A DNA stretch of 64,000 nt from an uncultured Desulfobacter sp. (lineage in GTDB: Bacteria; Desulfobacterota; Desulfobacteria; Desulfobacterales; Desulfobacteraceae). This document shows positions 7,744 through 15,507 of this stretch, piece after piece. The first letter of the stretch is position 1. Each line of letters opens with the position of its first letter. A program made the translations under genes and the position numbers. The notes beneath the pieces are model-generated. The model was not told the DNA's origin. It did not search any database and saw only the letters and a program-made list of their open reading frames with translations. The DNA is taken from positions 5,490,001-5,554,000 of the forward strand of contig NZ_OY762929.1 of NCBI RefSeq assembly GCF_963666675.1, in the 5' to 3' direction.

Positions 7744-9542
7744 GACCGGTCTCCCTGGGAAAGAACGATAAACGCATCATCCATGGTGGGGTCGGGGGTT
7801 TCCGGTGTCCGGGCCAGACTTCGGATCTCCCCGGGTGTGCCCATGGCCAGGGTTTTTCCCCGGCTGATGATCACCATGCGATCGCAGTATTCCGCCTCTT
7901 CCATGAAATGGGTGGTGACGATGACGGTCACCCCCTGTTCGGCAAACCCGTTGATGCGCAGCCAGAACTCACGCCGGGCAAAGGGGTCCACCCCGGAGGT
8001 GGGTTCATCCAGGAACAGGATATCCGGCTCGTGGAGCAGGGCCGTGGCCATGGAAAGACGCTGTTTGTAACCGCCGGGAAGCGCCCCGGCCGATTTGTCC
8101 CGCCAATCGCCCAGCCCGAATTCGGCAAAGGCCCACGCCATTCTCTCTTTGAGCCGGCTGCCGGAAAGCCCGTATGCCCTGCCGAAAAATTTAAAATTCT
8201 CCGTCACACTGAGCTGGCCGTAAAGGGAAAACTGCTGGGCCATATATCCCAGGCGGGCCCTGGCTTTGGCCCGGGAATGTCGCAGATTGCGTCCCGCCAC
8301 CCGGATTTCCCCGGATGTGGCGGGTAAAAGTCCGCACAGCATGCGGAATGTGGTGCTTTTTCCGGCGCCGTTGGGACCCAGTAATCCGAAAATTTCACCC
8401 TGGCGGACTTCAAGGGTGAGATTGGAAACCGCTGTAAAATCCCCAAACCTTTTGCATAAACTGTTTGTTGTAACGGCCGCGTTATCCCCTGACGACGACT
8501 CCGTGTCCCACGGGGTCGTCAAATGATGTGAAGCGGCATGCAACTGGGCATCGCCCTTTGGCACCAAGGCCATAAACGCATCTTCAAACGTCGGGGCTGC
8601 CGCTGTTATTGTGTCGGCCGGACGATTCAGCAGCGTTGCAATTTTCTGCTTTCCAGAATCCTGGCGTTTACCGCTGTCAACGACCACCCGCACCCGCCCG
8701 GACCGGATGGTGGTGTCTGCAATGCCGTCCTGCCCGGCCAGCCGGGTATAAATCTGTCTGCCACGCATCTGTTCATCCGGGGCGGCAAGGAATACCCGGC
8801 CCTGCATCCCGGCGGTAAAGTCGTCCGGAGTGCCCTGGGCCAGAAAGCGGCCCCGGTGGAGCACATTCACCTGGTCGCAGCGTTGGGCCTCATCCAGGTA
8901 GGCCGTGGAGACCAGCACCCCGATCCGCTCGCTTGCCACCAGGTCATAGACGATTTTCCACAACTCCCGCCGGGAGACCGGGTCCACGCCCACGGTGGGT
9001 TCGTCCAGGAGCAGCAATTCAGGGGATTTCACCAGGGCACAGGCCAGGCCCAGTTTCTGTTTCATGCCGCCGGAAAGGGCCCCGGCCCGTCTTTTGGTAT
9101 ACGCGGCCAGATCGGTCATGGCCAGCAGGGTGTCAAAACGGTCATGCCGCTCTTTTAATGCAACCCCCTGGAGATCCGCATACAGTCTTAAATTTTCGAT
9201 GACGGTCAGGTCCTGGTACAAACCGAATTTCTGGGGCATATACCCCACACGGCTCTGGATCTCCAGGCTGTGGTCCACAGCGTCCAAGCCCAGCAGGGTC
9301 ATCCGGCCGGCCGTGGGCACCAACAGCCCTGCGGCAATGCGGATAAGGGTGGTTTTCCCGGCACCGTCCGCGCCCACGAGGCCGGTCACCCGGCCCTGGG
9401 AAATTTTGAGGCGGATCCCGTCCAGGGCCTGGATTTTTTTACCGCCCGGGGCGTCAAAGGTTTTGCATATGCCGTCTGCATGCAACAGAGGGGTGTTCTC
9501 AACACCCGTATCCTTTATTGGCAATGCCAAGCTGCTGTTCAT
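7740..9542 (-). CDS. Tandem ABC transporter ATPase (YbhF-like, two nucleotide-binding domains)
   Basis: A 600-residue protein with two complete ABC domains. The first (~20-240) has Walker A GADGAGKTTL, signature LSGGMKQKLG and Walker B LLLLDEPTVGVD. The second (~350-570) has GPNGAGKSTT, signature LPGGYKQRLS (P replacing S in the usual LSGG) and ILFLDEPTSGVD. It powers export through the two ABC-2 permeases encoded just downstream. The fused arrangement matches E. coli YbhF. The gene lies 13 bases after the HlyD gene. Confidence 0.9.
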   Translation of the reverse strand: MNSSLALPIKDTGVENTPLLHADGICKTFDAPGGKKIQALDGIRLKISQGRVTGLVGADGAGKTTLIRIAAGLLVPTAGRMTLLGLDAVDHSLEIQSRVGYMPQKFGLYQDLTVIENLRLYADLQGVALKERHDRFDTLLAMTDLAAYTKRRAGALSGGMKQKLGLACALVKSPELLLLDEPTVGVDPVSRRELWKIVYDLVASERIGVLVSTAYLDEAQRCDQVNVLHRGRFLAQGTPDDFTAGMQGRVFLAAPDEQMRGRQIYTRLAGQDGIADTTIRSGRVRVVVDSGKRQDSGKQKIATLLNRPADTITAAAPTFEDAFMALVPKGDAQLHAASHHLTTPWDTESSSGDNAAVTTNSLCKRFGDFTAVSNLTLEVRQGEIFGLLGPNGAGKSTTFRMLCGLLPATSGEIRVAGRNLRHSRAKARARLGYMAQQFSLYGQLSVTENFKFFGRAYGLSGSRLKERMAWAFAEFGLGDWRDKSAGALPGGYKQRLSMATALLHEPDILFLDEPTSGVDPFARREFWLRINGFAEQGVTVIVTTHFMEEAEYCDRMVIISRGKTLAMGTPGEIRSLARTPETPDPTMDDAFIVLSQGDRS

Positions 9543-9555
9543 ACCGTTTTCCTAA

Positions 9556-10551
9556 TCAGTCCGCAGGCCGATTCACAGCCACAGTCACGGGGGCGCCCAG
9601 GCGCAGCATATCCTCCGGGTCTTTCACAAACACCCGGGTTTCATATACCAGCTGGGTGCGCAGGTCTTCGGTGGCCACGGCCCGGGGGGTAAATTCCGCC
9701 ACAGGAGAAATAAAGCCCACCCATCCGTCCAAGGACTTGCCGGGCAACGAATCCGTGAAAATTTGGGCGGTCATGCCCAGTTTAAGTCTTCCCAGCATGG
9801 GTTCCGGGATATATGCCCGCACCCATTTGGGATCAGTCAGCGCCAGGACAAAAGCGGGTTTGGACGGCCCTGCAAGCTCTCCCTGCTCAAGGATTCTGGA
9901 CTGGATGGTTCCGTCGGCAGGAGCGGTCAGGGTCATGTCGGACAGGCGCACCCGAAGCTGGTCAAGGTCTGCCGTAAGGGCATCAAGCTGGTGGCGGGCT
10001 GCGGCAATATCCTCTTTGCGGGGGCCTTCAATGAGAAGGTCCAGGGCTTTTTGGCTTGCCGACAACTGGGCTCTTTCAACCTTAAGCCGGGCCTTTGCAT
10101 CATCATAATTCTGAATGCTGGTGGCCCCGGAGCGGGAGGTGGCTTTAAGGCGCTTTACGGTGCGTGATACATTTGCCACCCGGGCTTGGGCGGCCTGAAC
10201 CTCGGCCCGGGCCTGGTCAATCTCCTGGGAACGGCTGCCCGCTTCCAGTTTGGCGACGACCTCCTGCTGGGCCGCGATCCTGGCCCGCAGTTCTTTAATG
10301 GCGGCATCCAACTTTGTGGTGCGCAGTTTTGCCAGCACCTGGCCTTTTTTAACCCGCATGCCCTCTTCGACCAGCACGGTTTCAATCCGCTCCTGCTCGG
10401 TGAACGCAAGGGCCGCGTCGCGAATATCAATGGTGCCGTAAATTTTAAAGGCGCCTGCATGTTCATCCTGATCTTTATTCTGATGCTGCCAATACATGTA
10501 ACCACCGGCTGCCGCAACGATCAGTATGATGACAAGGAATACTTTTTTCAT
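9556..10551 (-). CDS. HlyD/YbhG-like periplasmic adaptor (membrane fusion) protein
   Basis: A 331-residue protein with an N-terminal membrane anchor (VFLVIILIVAAAGGYMYW), a lipoyl-like half (~60-85), a long coiled-coil hairpin (~85-210, rich in A, E, Q and R), the returning lipoyl half (SDMTLTAPADGTIQSRILEQ) and a beta-barrel domain to the end. It should link the inner-membrane ABC pump to an outer-membrane channel, which is not encoded nearby. It is the second gene of the operon, 16 bases after the TetR gene. Confidence 0.88.
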   Translation of the reverse strand: MKKVFLVIILIVAAAGGYMYWQHQNKDQDEHAGAFKIYGTIDIRDAALAFTEQERIETVLVEEGMRVKKGQVLAKLRTTKLDAAIKELRARIAAQQEVVAKLEAGSRSQEIDQARAEVQAAQARVANVSRTVKRLKATSRSGATSIQNYDDAKARLKVERAQLSASQKALDLLIEGPRKEDIAAARHQLDALTADLDQLRVRLSDMTLTAPADGTIQSRILEQGELAGPSKPAFVLALTDPKWVRAYIPEPMLGRLKLGMTAQIFTDSLPGKSLDGWVGFISPVAEFTPRAVATEDLRTQLVYETRVFVKDPEDMLRLGAPVTVAVNRPAD

Positions 10552-10567
10552 CGCTTTTCCTTATGGT

Positions 10568-11230
10568 CTATTCGGTTGGTGCTGTAGTGATCGCCAGGGC
10601 ATTCTCCACAACCACCCGACGAATTTCTTCCAGTTCCTGGGGGGAATACCCCTCAAGGTCAAGTCCCCGGACAATGGTCTCCCGGCCCACCCGGAAAATA
10701 ATCACCTGGCCCATGAGCGTCATGGCTTTAAATGTTGCCTGCCGGGGATCGGACTCTCCGGAGGCCGCCATGATCAGGGTGGACAAGGCATCCAGCACGG
10801 GTTTCAGGAACCCTTCAAAAATAGTGTCATAGGCCGGACTTGGGAACATCTGCTCCCGCAGGATGATCCTGGAAAACCGAGGGCCTTGTTCCGAACCGGC
10901 AATAAAATTAATGAATCGTTCGAGAACAGCCTGGATCAATTCCCGGGCCTGCCGGGCTCCCTCTTCCTGACTGAAGTCCATTGCGTCAATCTGGTCGAAC
11001 AGATCTCCGGCTTCATTTTTGATATGACCGGCAATATGGTCAATGACAGCCTGGTAAAGCCCGCCCTTGCCCCCGAAATAATAGGGGATGGCTGCAATGT
11101 TCACGTTACCGGCCTTGGCAATCATCCGGGTGGTGGCCGAATCAAAGCCATGCCTGCCGAATACGTCTATGGCGGCTTCAAGCAACCGCTCTTTGGTGCC
11201 GGGTGCATGGGAATTCCCTTTCTTTGCCAC
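10568..11230 (-). CDS. TetR-family regulator, CecR (YbiH)-like
   Basis: A 220-residue repressor starting at a GTG (11230) with AGGAG seven bases upstream. Residues ~12-60 are the TetR HTH (RLLEAAIDVFGRHGFDSATT, then AGNVNIAAIPYYFGGKGGLY). The C-terminal half resembles the DUF1956 ligand domain of E. coli CecR/YbiH. As in E. coli it heads the exporter operon it presumably represses. A perfect 18-bp palindrome 44 bases upstream is the likely operator. Confidence 0.87.
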   Translation of the reverse strand: MAKKGNSHAPGTKERLLEAAIDVFGRHGFDSATTRMIAKAGNVNIAAIPYYFGGKGGLYQAVIDHIAGHIKNEAGDLFDQIDAMDFSQEEGARQARELIQAVLERFINFIAGSEQGPRFSRIILREQMFPSPAYDTIFEGFLKPVLDALSTLIMAASGESDPRQATFKAMTLMGQVIIFRVGRETIVRGLDLEGYSPQELEEIRRVVVENALAITTAPTE

Positions 11231-11273
11231 AATGTCTCCTACTTAAGTTTTTAACACATCTTACCAAAGATAT

Positions 11274-11291
11274 AATTCAATCGATTGAATT
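11274..11291. promoter_or_regulatory. Palindromic operator candidate for the TetR-family regulator
   Basis: AATTCAATCGATTGAATT is a perfect 18-bp palindrome directly upstream of the regulator gene. It is followed by a partly overlapping second dyad (ATTGAATTAATCAATCGAAT), so two repressor dimers could bind. It is the usual place for TetR autoregulation; binding is inferred. Confidence 0.65.
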
Positions 11292-11465
11292 AATCAATCG
11301 AATAAAACCAAAATTATTTATCGAAAAGGTAAAAACTGCCTGGCTCAATATGATATAAAAGACCGAAAATAATGCCCTAACCTATTTTTTATTTAATTTT
11401 AATAAAATCAGCGTATTTCATACCTGTAAAAAACTGCGGACCTCTTTCAACGGGAGATTAAACAT

Positions 11466-12890
11466 ATGAATAGAAACCGGGCTGTTCAAATTTTAAGTAT
11501 CGCGGGACTGATTATTGCCGTGTTATCGGCATTGGAAGTCCATCTGCCATGGCTTGCATCCCTTTGCGGTTACCTCGGGGACGGATGCCGTAATGCCGAG
11601 GCCTATACCATGTCCACCATCCCCATTGCATATTTCGGCATTGGATTTTATATGGCTTTGATTTTTACTGCCTTTTACAGACCAGCCCTGGCATTCTGGC
11701 TGATAATGGCCGGTCTGGGATATGAATTTCTTCTCGTAAAAATAATGATAGATCAGAATTTTTTCTGTGTCTTCTGTGTACTTAACCTGACTATTATGCT
11801 GATCTTGACCGGGGCTGCCCTGAAGAAAAAAAACCTTTGGCAGTCTGTCTCAGCTGCCCTGATCACCCTGGTTGCTTTCAGCACCCTCATTGATTACGGC
11901 AGCGGGGCGGACACGGCATCACCTGACAAGGCGGATCATAACATTGCTGCGATTGTGGCGGGCGCCCCCATTTATCATGCAGACCTGGAAGCAAAAATTG
12001 CCGGCAACCTCTATGGATTGAAGAAGCAGATTTTCCTTTTGAAACGGGGACAGCTGGAAGCCAGGATACAAAACCGGCTCCTGACACTCGAAGCAGAAGC
12101 CCAGGGTATTTCCACGGATCAGCTTATGGCAGATATCTATGCCGGCACGCCCGGGGTAACCGAAAAGGATGTGGCCGATTACTACCGGGAGAACCAATCC
12201 AGACTGTCAAAGATCAAAGAAGATCCGGCAATACTGAGGAACAAGGTGACAGCATATCTCAACAGCCAAAAGAGGCTCAGCACCATGCAGGCCTACCTGG
12301 TGCCCCTTATGGAAAAATACCAGGTCAAGGATATGTATAAGCCGCCGGTATTGCCCCTTGCCAACGTTGAGATCCACAATAATTTTTCCCTGGGGCCCGA
12401 AAATGCCGCTGTGACCATTGTTGAATTTTCAGACTACCTTTGCCCCTCGTGCAGAAAAGCCCACCACATCACCCAAAAAATCCGGGAAAAATATAAAGGG
12501 AAAATCAGATGGATATTCAAGGACTATCCTCTGCAGCGTCACAAAGGGGCGAAATATCTGGCCATGGCGGCGCGGTGTGCCGGGGAGCAGGGTAAATTCT
12601 GGGAATTTCAGGATCTTTTGTTCTCTGCTGAAAAAACCGATCTGACCCGGAAGGATGTGATGGCCTTTGCCGCATCCCTGGGGCTTGATCTTGAAAAGTT
12701 TGCCCAAAGTATGGACAACCGGACCTTTCTTGCAGATGTTGAACAGGATCTGGCAGATGTGAAAAAGGCGGGGGTAAACGCGACCCCCACCATTATCATC
12801 AACGGCAAACTGCATCCGGGCAGCCCGTCTTATGAAGAGTTTTCAACCATAATTGACAAGGAACTTTACCCGTTGCAGACACCGGGATGA
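11466..12890 (+). CDS. Vitamin K epoxide reductase (VKOR) - DsbA-like thioredoxin fusion
   Basis: A 474-residue membrane protein. Residues ~8-145 form a VKOR domain of several helices with a loop cysteine pair (C34, C41) and the active-site CVFC (C101, C104). Residues ~160-295 are a soluble linker with SurA-N-like helical content (HADLEAKIAGNLYGLKKQIF; AEAQGISTDQLMADIY; VTEKDVADYYREN). Residues ~310-470 form a DsbA/DSBA-like thioredoxin fold with CPSC (C326, C329) and a cis-Pro loop (VNATPTIIINGK). It should pass electrons from periplasmic thiols to quinone, acting as an all-in-one DsbA/DsbB. It is a single gene, divergent from the TetR operon. Confidence 0.88.
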   Translation: MNRNRAVQILSIAGLIIAVLSALEVHLPWLASLCGYLGDGCRNAEAYTMSTIPIAYFGIGFYMALIFTAFYRPALAFWLIMAGLGYEFLLVKIMIDQNFFCVFCVLNLTIMLILTGAALKKKNLWQSVSAALITLVAFSTLIDYGSGADTASPDKADHNIAAIVAGAPIYHADLEAKIAGNLYGLKKQIFLLKRGQLEARIQNRLLTLEAEAQGISTDQLMADIYAGTPGVTEKDVADYYRENQSRLSKIKEDPAILRNKVTAYLNSQKRLSTMQAYLVPLMEKYQVKDMYKPPVLPLANVEIHNNFSLGPENAAVTIVEFSDYLCPSCRKAHHITQKIREKYKGKIRWIFKDYPLQRHKGAKYLAMAARCAGEQGKFWEFQDLLFSAEKTDLTRKDVMAFAASLGLDLEKFAQSMDNRTFLADVEQDLADVKKAGVNATPTIIINGKLHPGSPSYEEFSTIIDKELYPLQTPG

Positions 12891-12981
12891 TTCATTTTTA
12901 TCTAATTTAACATGTTCCCGGAGTTAAATTTAGCATATTGTCTGTTGTCTTTTTTAATCCGCGCAAGTTGAATAAAACTCT

Positions 12982-13233
12982 TTGCGAGCCCTTTCGATTG
13001 GTGATATGAATTTCTCCGTTGGCAATACACCGGAATTTATGATCCCAAGTGTCGGAACCATCACCATAGATCTAATCGCCCTGGATATGTACCATGGCGT
13101 ATCTGAGGTCTATTATTACATCACGGAACCGGATGGAGGAAAAGTGTCCAGGGGTGACCGCATTCGCTCGATTATACGAACAGACAGATTGGCATTGCCC
13201 ATCGTATCCATTCCCATATCCACACTAAAATAG
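12982..13233 (+). CDS. Hypothetical small protein (doubtful)
   Basis: Eighty-three codons from a TTG at 12982, or 75 from the ATG at 13006 with no strong ribosome-binding site. The reading (SVGTITIDLIALDMYHGVSE, then VYYYITEPDGGKVSRGD) looks protein-like but matches no family I know. It ends 5 bases before the terminator-like hairpin at 13238. It may be a remnant of a larger gene. Confidence 0.3.
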   Translation: MRALSIGDMNFSVGNTPEFMIPSVGTITIDLIALDMYHGVSEVYYYITEPDGGKVSRGDRIRSIIRTDRLALPIVSIPISTLK

Positions 13234-13237
13234 CCGT

Positions 13238-13269
13238 AGGGTGGGCAAAAGCGAAGCATTGCCCACCCT
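13238..13269. terminator. Hairpin between convergent genes, probable terminator
   Basis: AGGGTGGGCAA at 13238-13248 pairs exactly with TTGCCCACCCT at 13259-13269 around a 10-base loop, followed by CTTCTTTT. It lies between the plus-strand small ORF and the end of the minus-strand radical SAM gene. The same hairpin sequence type is also a common dispersed repeat, so it may be either. Confidence 0.6.
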
Positions 13270-13286
13270 CTTCTTTTGATCAAGCA

Positions 13287-14333
13287 CTATAAAATGAACC
13301 GGGCCGGTTGCTGTTTAAAAGCAAGCCCCAGTTCAATGCGGTCCAGGACCGTCTGTTTTTCATCCGGGAACTGGTATCCTTCATATTCATGGTGGAGAAC
13401 CAGGTCTCCCGAGGCGGTGCGCCAGTAGTTGCCCATGTGGTCAAAGCACACCTTTGATGTGACATCCAGGTTTTGGACCATGCGTCGCAGTTCAAGTAAC
13501 TGCTCCCCTGGCTCCAGCTGGGTGATCCGCCCCTGGTTGACCTGGTCAAACATCGGGGAACCGGGGGCGGGCCTGAAGGGCCGGGAGCGAATATAGTCGG
13601 GATTGACTTCACTGAGCACCCGGGCGGTATTTTCGGCGTGCTGGTCTGTCATCTCTTTACCACCCAGACCGGGCATCCAGTATTCCGAAACCTGAAACCC
13701 CGCTTCCATGGCCTTTTTACCCCCCTCAATATGCCCGTCGGCCGTTACCCCTTTTTTAATCTGCTTGAGCAGGGTATCGTCCCCGGTTTCAAGCCCCAGG
13801 TGGAGGCGGTCAAGGCCGGCTGCGCGTATGGCCTTCAAATCCCCAAGGGATCTCTGGGCAAGGGTCCGGGCCCGGGCATAGGTGGTTATTCTTTCAATGG
13901 AAGGAAAGGTTTCCGTAAGATGGGTCAATGCGGCAATCAGATCCTGGGGCGGCATGATCATGGAGTTGCCGTCCTGGATAAAGGCGGTTTTACCGCCAAC
14001 CGCCATCCACTGGATCAGCATGTCCGCACCCGGATGCTGGTTCAGGCTCGGTGCTTTTTCAAGCAACGCCAGGATGGCTTCCCTGGTGACCTGTCCTCCT
14101 TGCCCCAGGGCTTTTGATTCGGCCTGGAGATCCACCACAAGGTTAGCCATGGCATTGATGTCGGCTTTAATCTCTTCCAGGGGCCTCAGGTTAAACGTTT
14201 TCCCCTTATACATCGTACAAAAGGTGCAGTGGTTCCAGGGGCAGTTCCGGGTAAAACGAACCAGCAGGGAGGCGCTGCCCCCTTCACTGGGCGGGCGGTA
14301 CACACCGGTTTCAAACGGGTAGTCTCGGCTCAT
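13287..14333 (-). CDS. Radical SAM protein
   Basis: A 348-residue radical SAM enzyme. The iron-sulfur motif is NCPWNHCTFC (C31, C36, C39), a C-x4-C-x2-C spacing seen in the branch with (N/H)KCTFC signatures rather than the common C-x3-C-x2-C. Further family features are the ERITTYARARTL strand and LHLGLETGDDTLLKQIKKG (glycine-rich SAM-binding region). Substrate unknown. It stands alone, convergent with the preceding genes. Confidence 0.85.
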   Translation of the reverse strand: MSRDYPFETGVYRPPSEGGSASLLVRFTRNCPWNHCTFCTMYKGKTFNLRPLEEIKADINAMANLVVDLQAESKALGQGGQVTREAILALLEKAPSLNQHPGADMLIQWMAVGGKTAFIQDGNSMIMPPQDLIAALTHLTETFPSIERITTYARARTLAQRSLGDLKAIRAAGLDRLHLGLETGDDTLLKQIKKGVTADGHIEGGKKAMEAGFQVSEYWMPGLGGKEMTDQHAENTARVLSEVNPDYIRSRPFRPAPGSPMFDQVNQGRITQLEPGEQLLELRRMVQNLDVTSKVCFDHMGNYWRTASGDLVLHHEYEGYQFPDEKQTVLDRIELGLAFKQQPARFIL

Positions 14334-14402
14334 CGTTACATCCTTTTTTGATTATTATTCACTATAGAATGCTAATCAGATCCCGGAAGTCAACCCATCG
14401 CA

Positions 14403-14959
14403 ATGGAAGACTGTGCATGTAAAAGCCTATCAACGACAGTTAAAAACATATACCCAATTAAATATTATAAACCACCAATTGTTTTACAGCTTTATGATAA
14501 AAGCTTAAAATATATTAAATTTACTGGTGGGGTTTCCAGGCAGACACAATATCTGGTGCCCGGAGAATTTTTGAAAAAGAGTTCAATCATACCATCATTG
14601 CTCACCTTTTCACTGATAGAATATTTATCTCATTCCGATTTTTTTAAATGCGGATTGGTCAGCACAGTATCTACTCTACCGTTCAGGATACCGACGACAC
14701 TAAAGCATCCGTGGAACTGATTGCACTCTCACTATCTGGCTCTCCAATGTTATGGAAAGACAAATTCATCGAGCATAAGCAGCCAGGATTGGCATCCCCT
14801 ATATCATTCCTGGCCAGCACATCAGAAAACTTACCGGGGATTACACATCAAAATAATGAAATGCTCGCCTTAAGTAAACTTTTAATGCGGTTGCATCTGT
14901 TTCATAATTGTGGTAATGAAATTTTAAATTTATACCACAGCATCCTACGAAAAAAATGA
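14403..14959 (+). other. AT-rich stretch with two overlapping open frames, no recognised gene
   Basis: Two plus-strand frames overlap here (14403-14720, 105 codons; 14648-14959, 103 codons) in different phases. Neither has a convincing ribosome-binding site or a family I recognise. If the pair were one gene joined by a +1/-1 shift near 14650-14720 it would be ~180 residues. The base composition drops compared with the radical SAM gene, marking the start of the accessory region. Confidence 0.25.
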
Positions 14960-15125
14960 ATACAAAAATAATTTAATCATGGAGAAAGTGGGTAGATCCC
15001 TTTAATACCAGTTTGATCAATGCTGGCCCAAGAGGTTGTCGGTTTTTTCGGAACAATAATTGCGTTACTCCGTTTTCGTTTTTTCTATTTCAGCAATCAA
15101 AAAATCCTATTTAGGAGTTTTAAAA

Positions 15126-15455
15126 ATGAAACTCAAATATCTCGTCTTATCTGTCACCACAACAATTTTTGTCTATTCAGGCTTTGTCGGCCAGGCCTTT
15201 TCGGGGACCATATTCTATGAATATGACAATTTGAACCGGATTACCAAAATGGAGAACTCCGGTGTTTTCAGCATTGAATACAGCTATGATGCCGCAGGCA
15301 ACCGGACACAATCGAGTGTATCGGTCCAAGGCACAGCATTTGATACCGACGGGGACGGGGATGTGGATGGAGAAGACCTGCACGCATTTGTCGCGGATTT
15401 CAGCGGCGATGCCGGCGCACTTTCATCTTTCGCAAATAGTTTTGGCATTCAATAG
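15126..15455 (+). CDS. Small secreted RHS-repeat protein with dockerin-like calcium loop
   Basis: A 109-residue protein from ATG 15126, preceded by TTAGGAG at a good distance; the longer frame from 15060 lacks this. It has a signal peptide (LSVTTTIFVYSGFVGQAFSG), two RHS/YD repeats (YEYDNLNRITKMENS; YSYDAAGNRTQSSVS) and a C-terminal segment FDTDGDGDVDGEDLHAFVAD. That segment has the D-x-D-x-D-x-D/E pattern of a type I dockerin/EF-hand loop. Only one calcium loop is present, so true dockerin binding is doubtful. It probably is a trimmed relative or companion of the large RHS protein 53 bases downstream. Confidence 0.7.
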   Translation: MKLKYLVLSVTTTIFVYSGFVGQAFSGTIFYEYDNLNRITKMENSGVFSIEYSYDAAGNRTQSSVSVQGTAFDTDGDGDVDGEDLHAFVADFSGDAGALSSFANSFGIQ

Positions 15456-15507
15456 CTGTGATCATGCAACTTGAAAATTTTGAATTATTTATTCCCGGAG
15501 ACAAATC

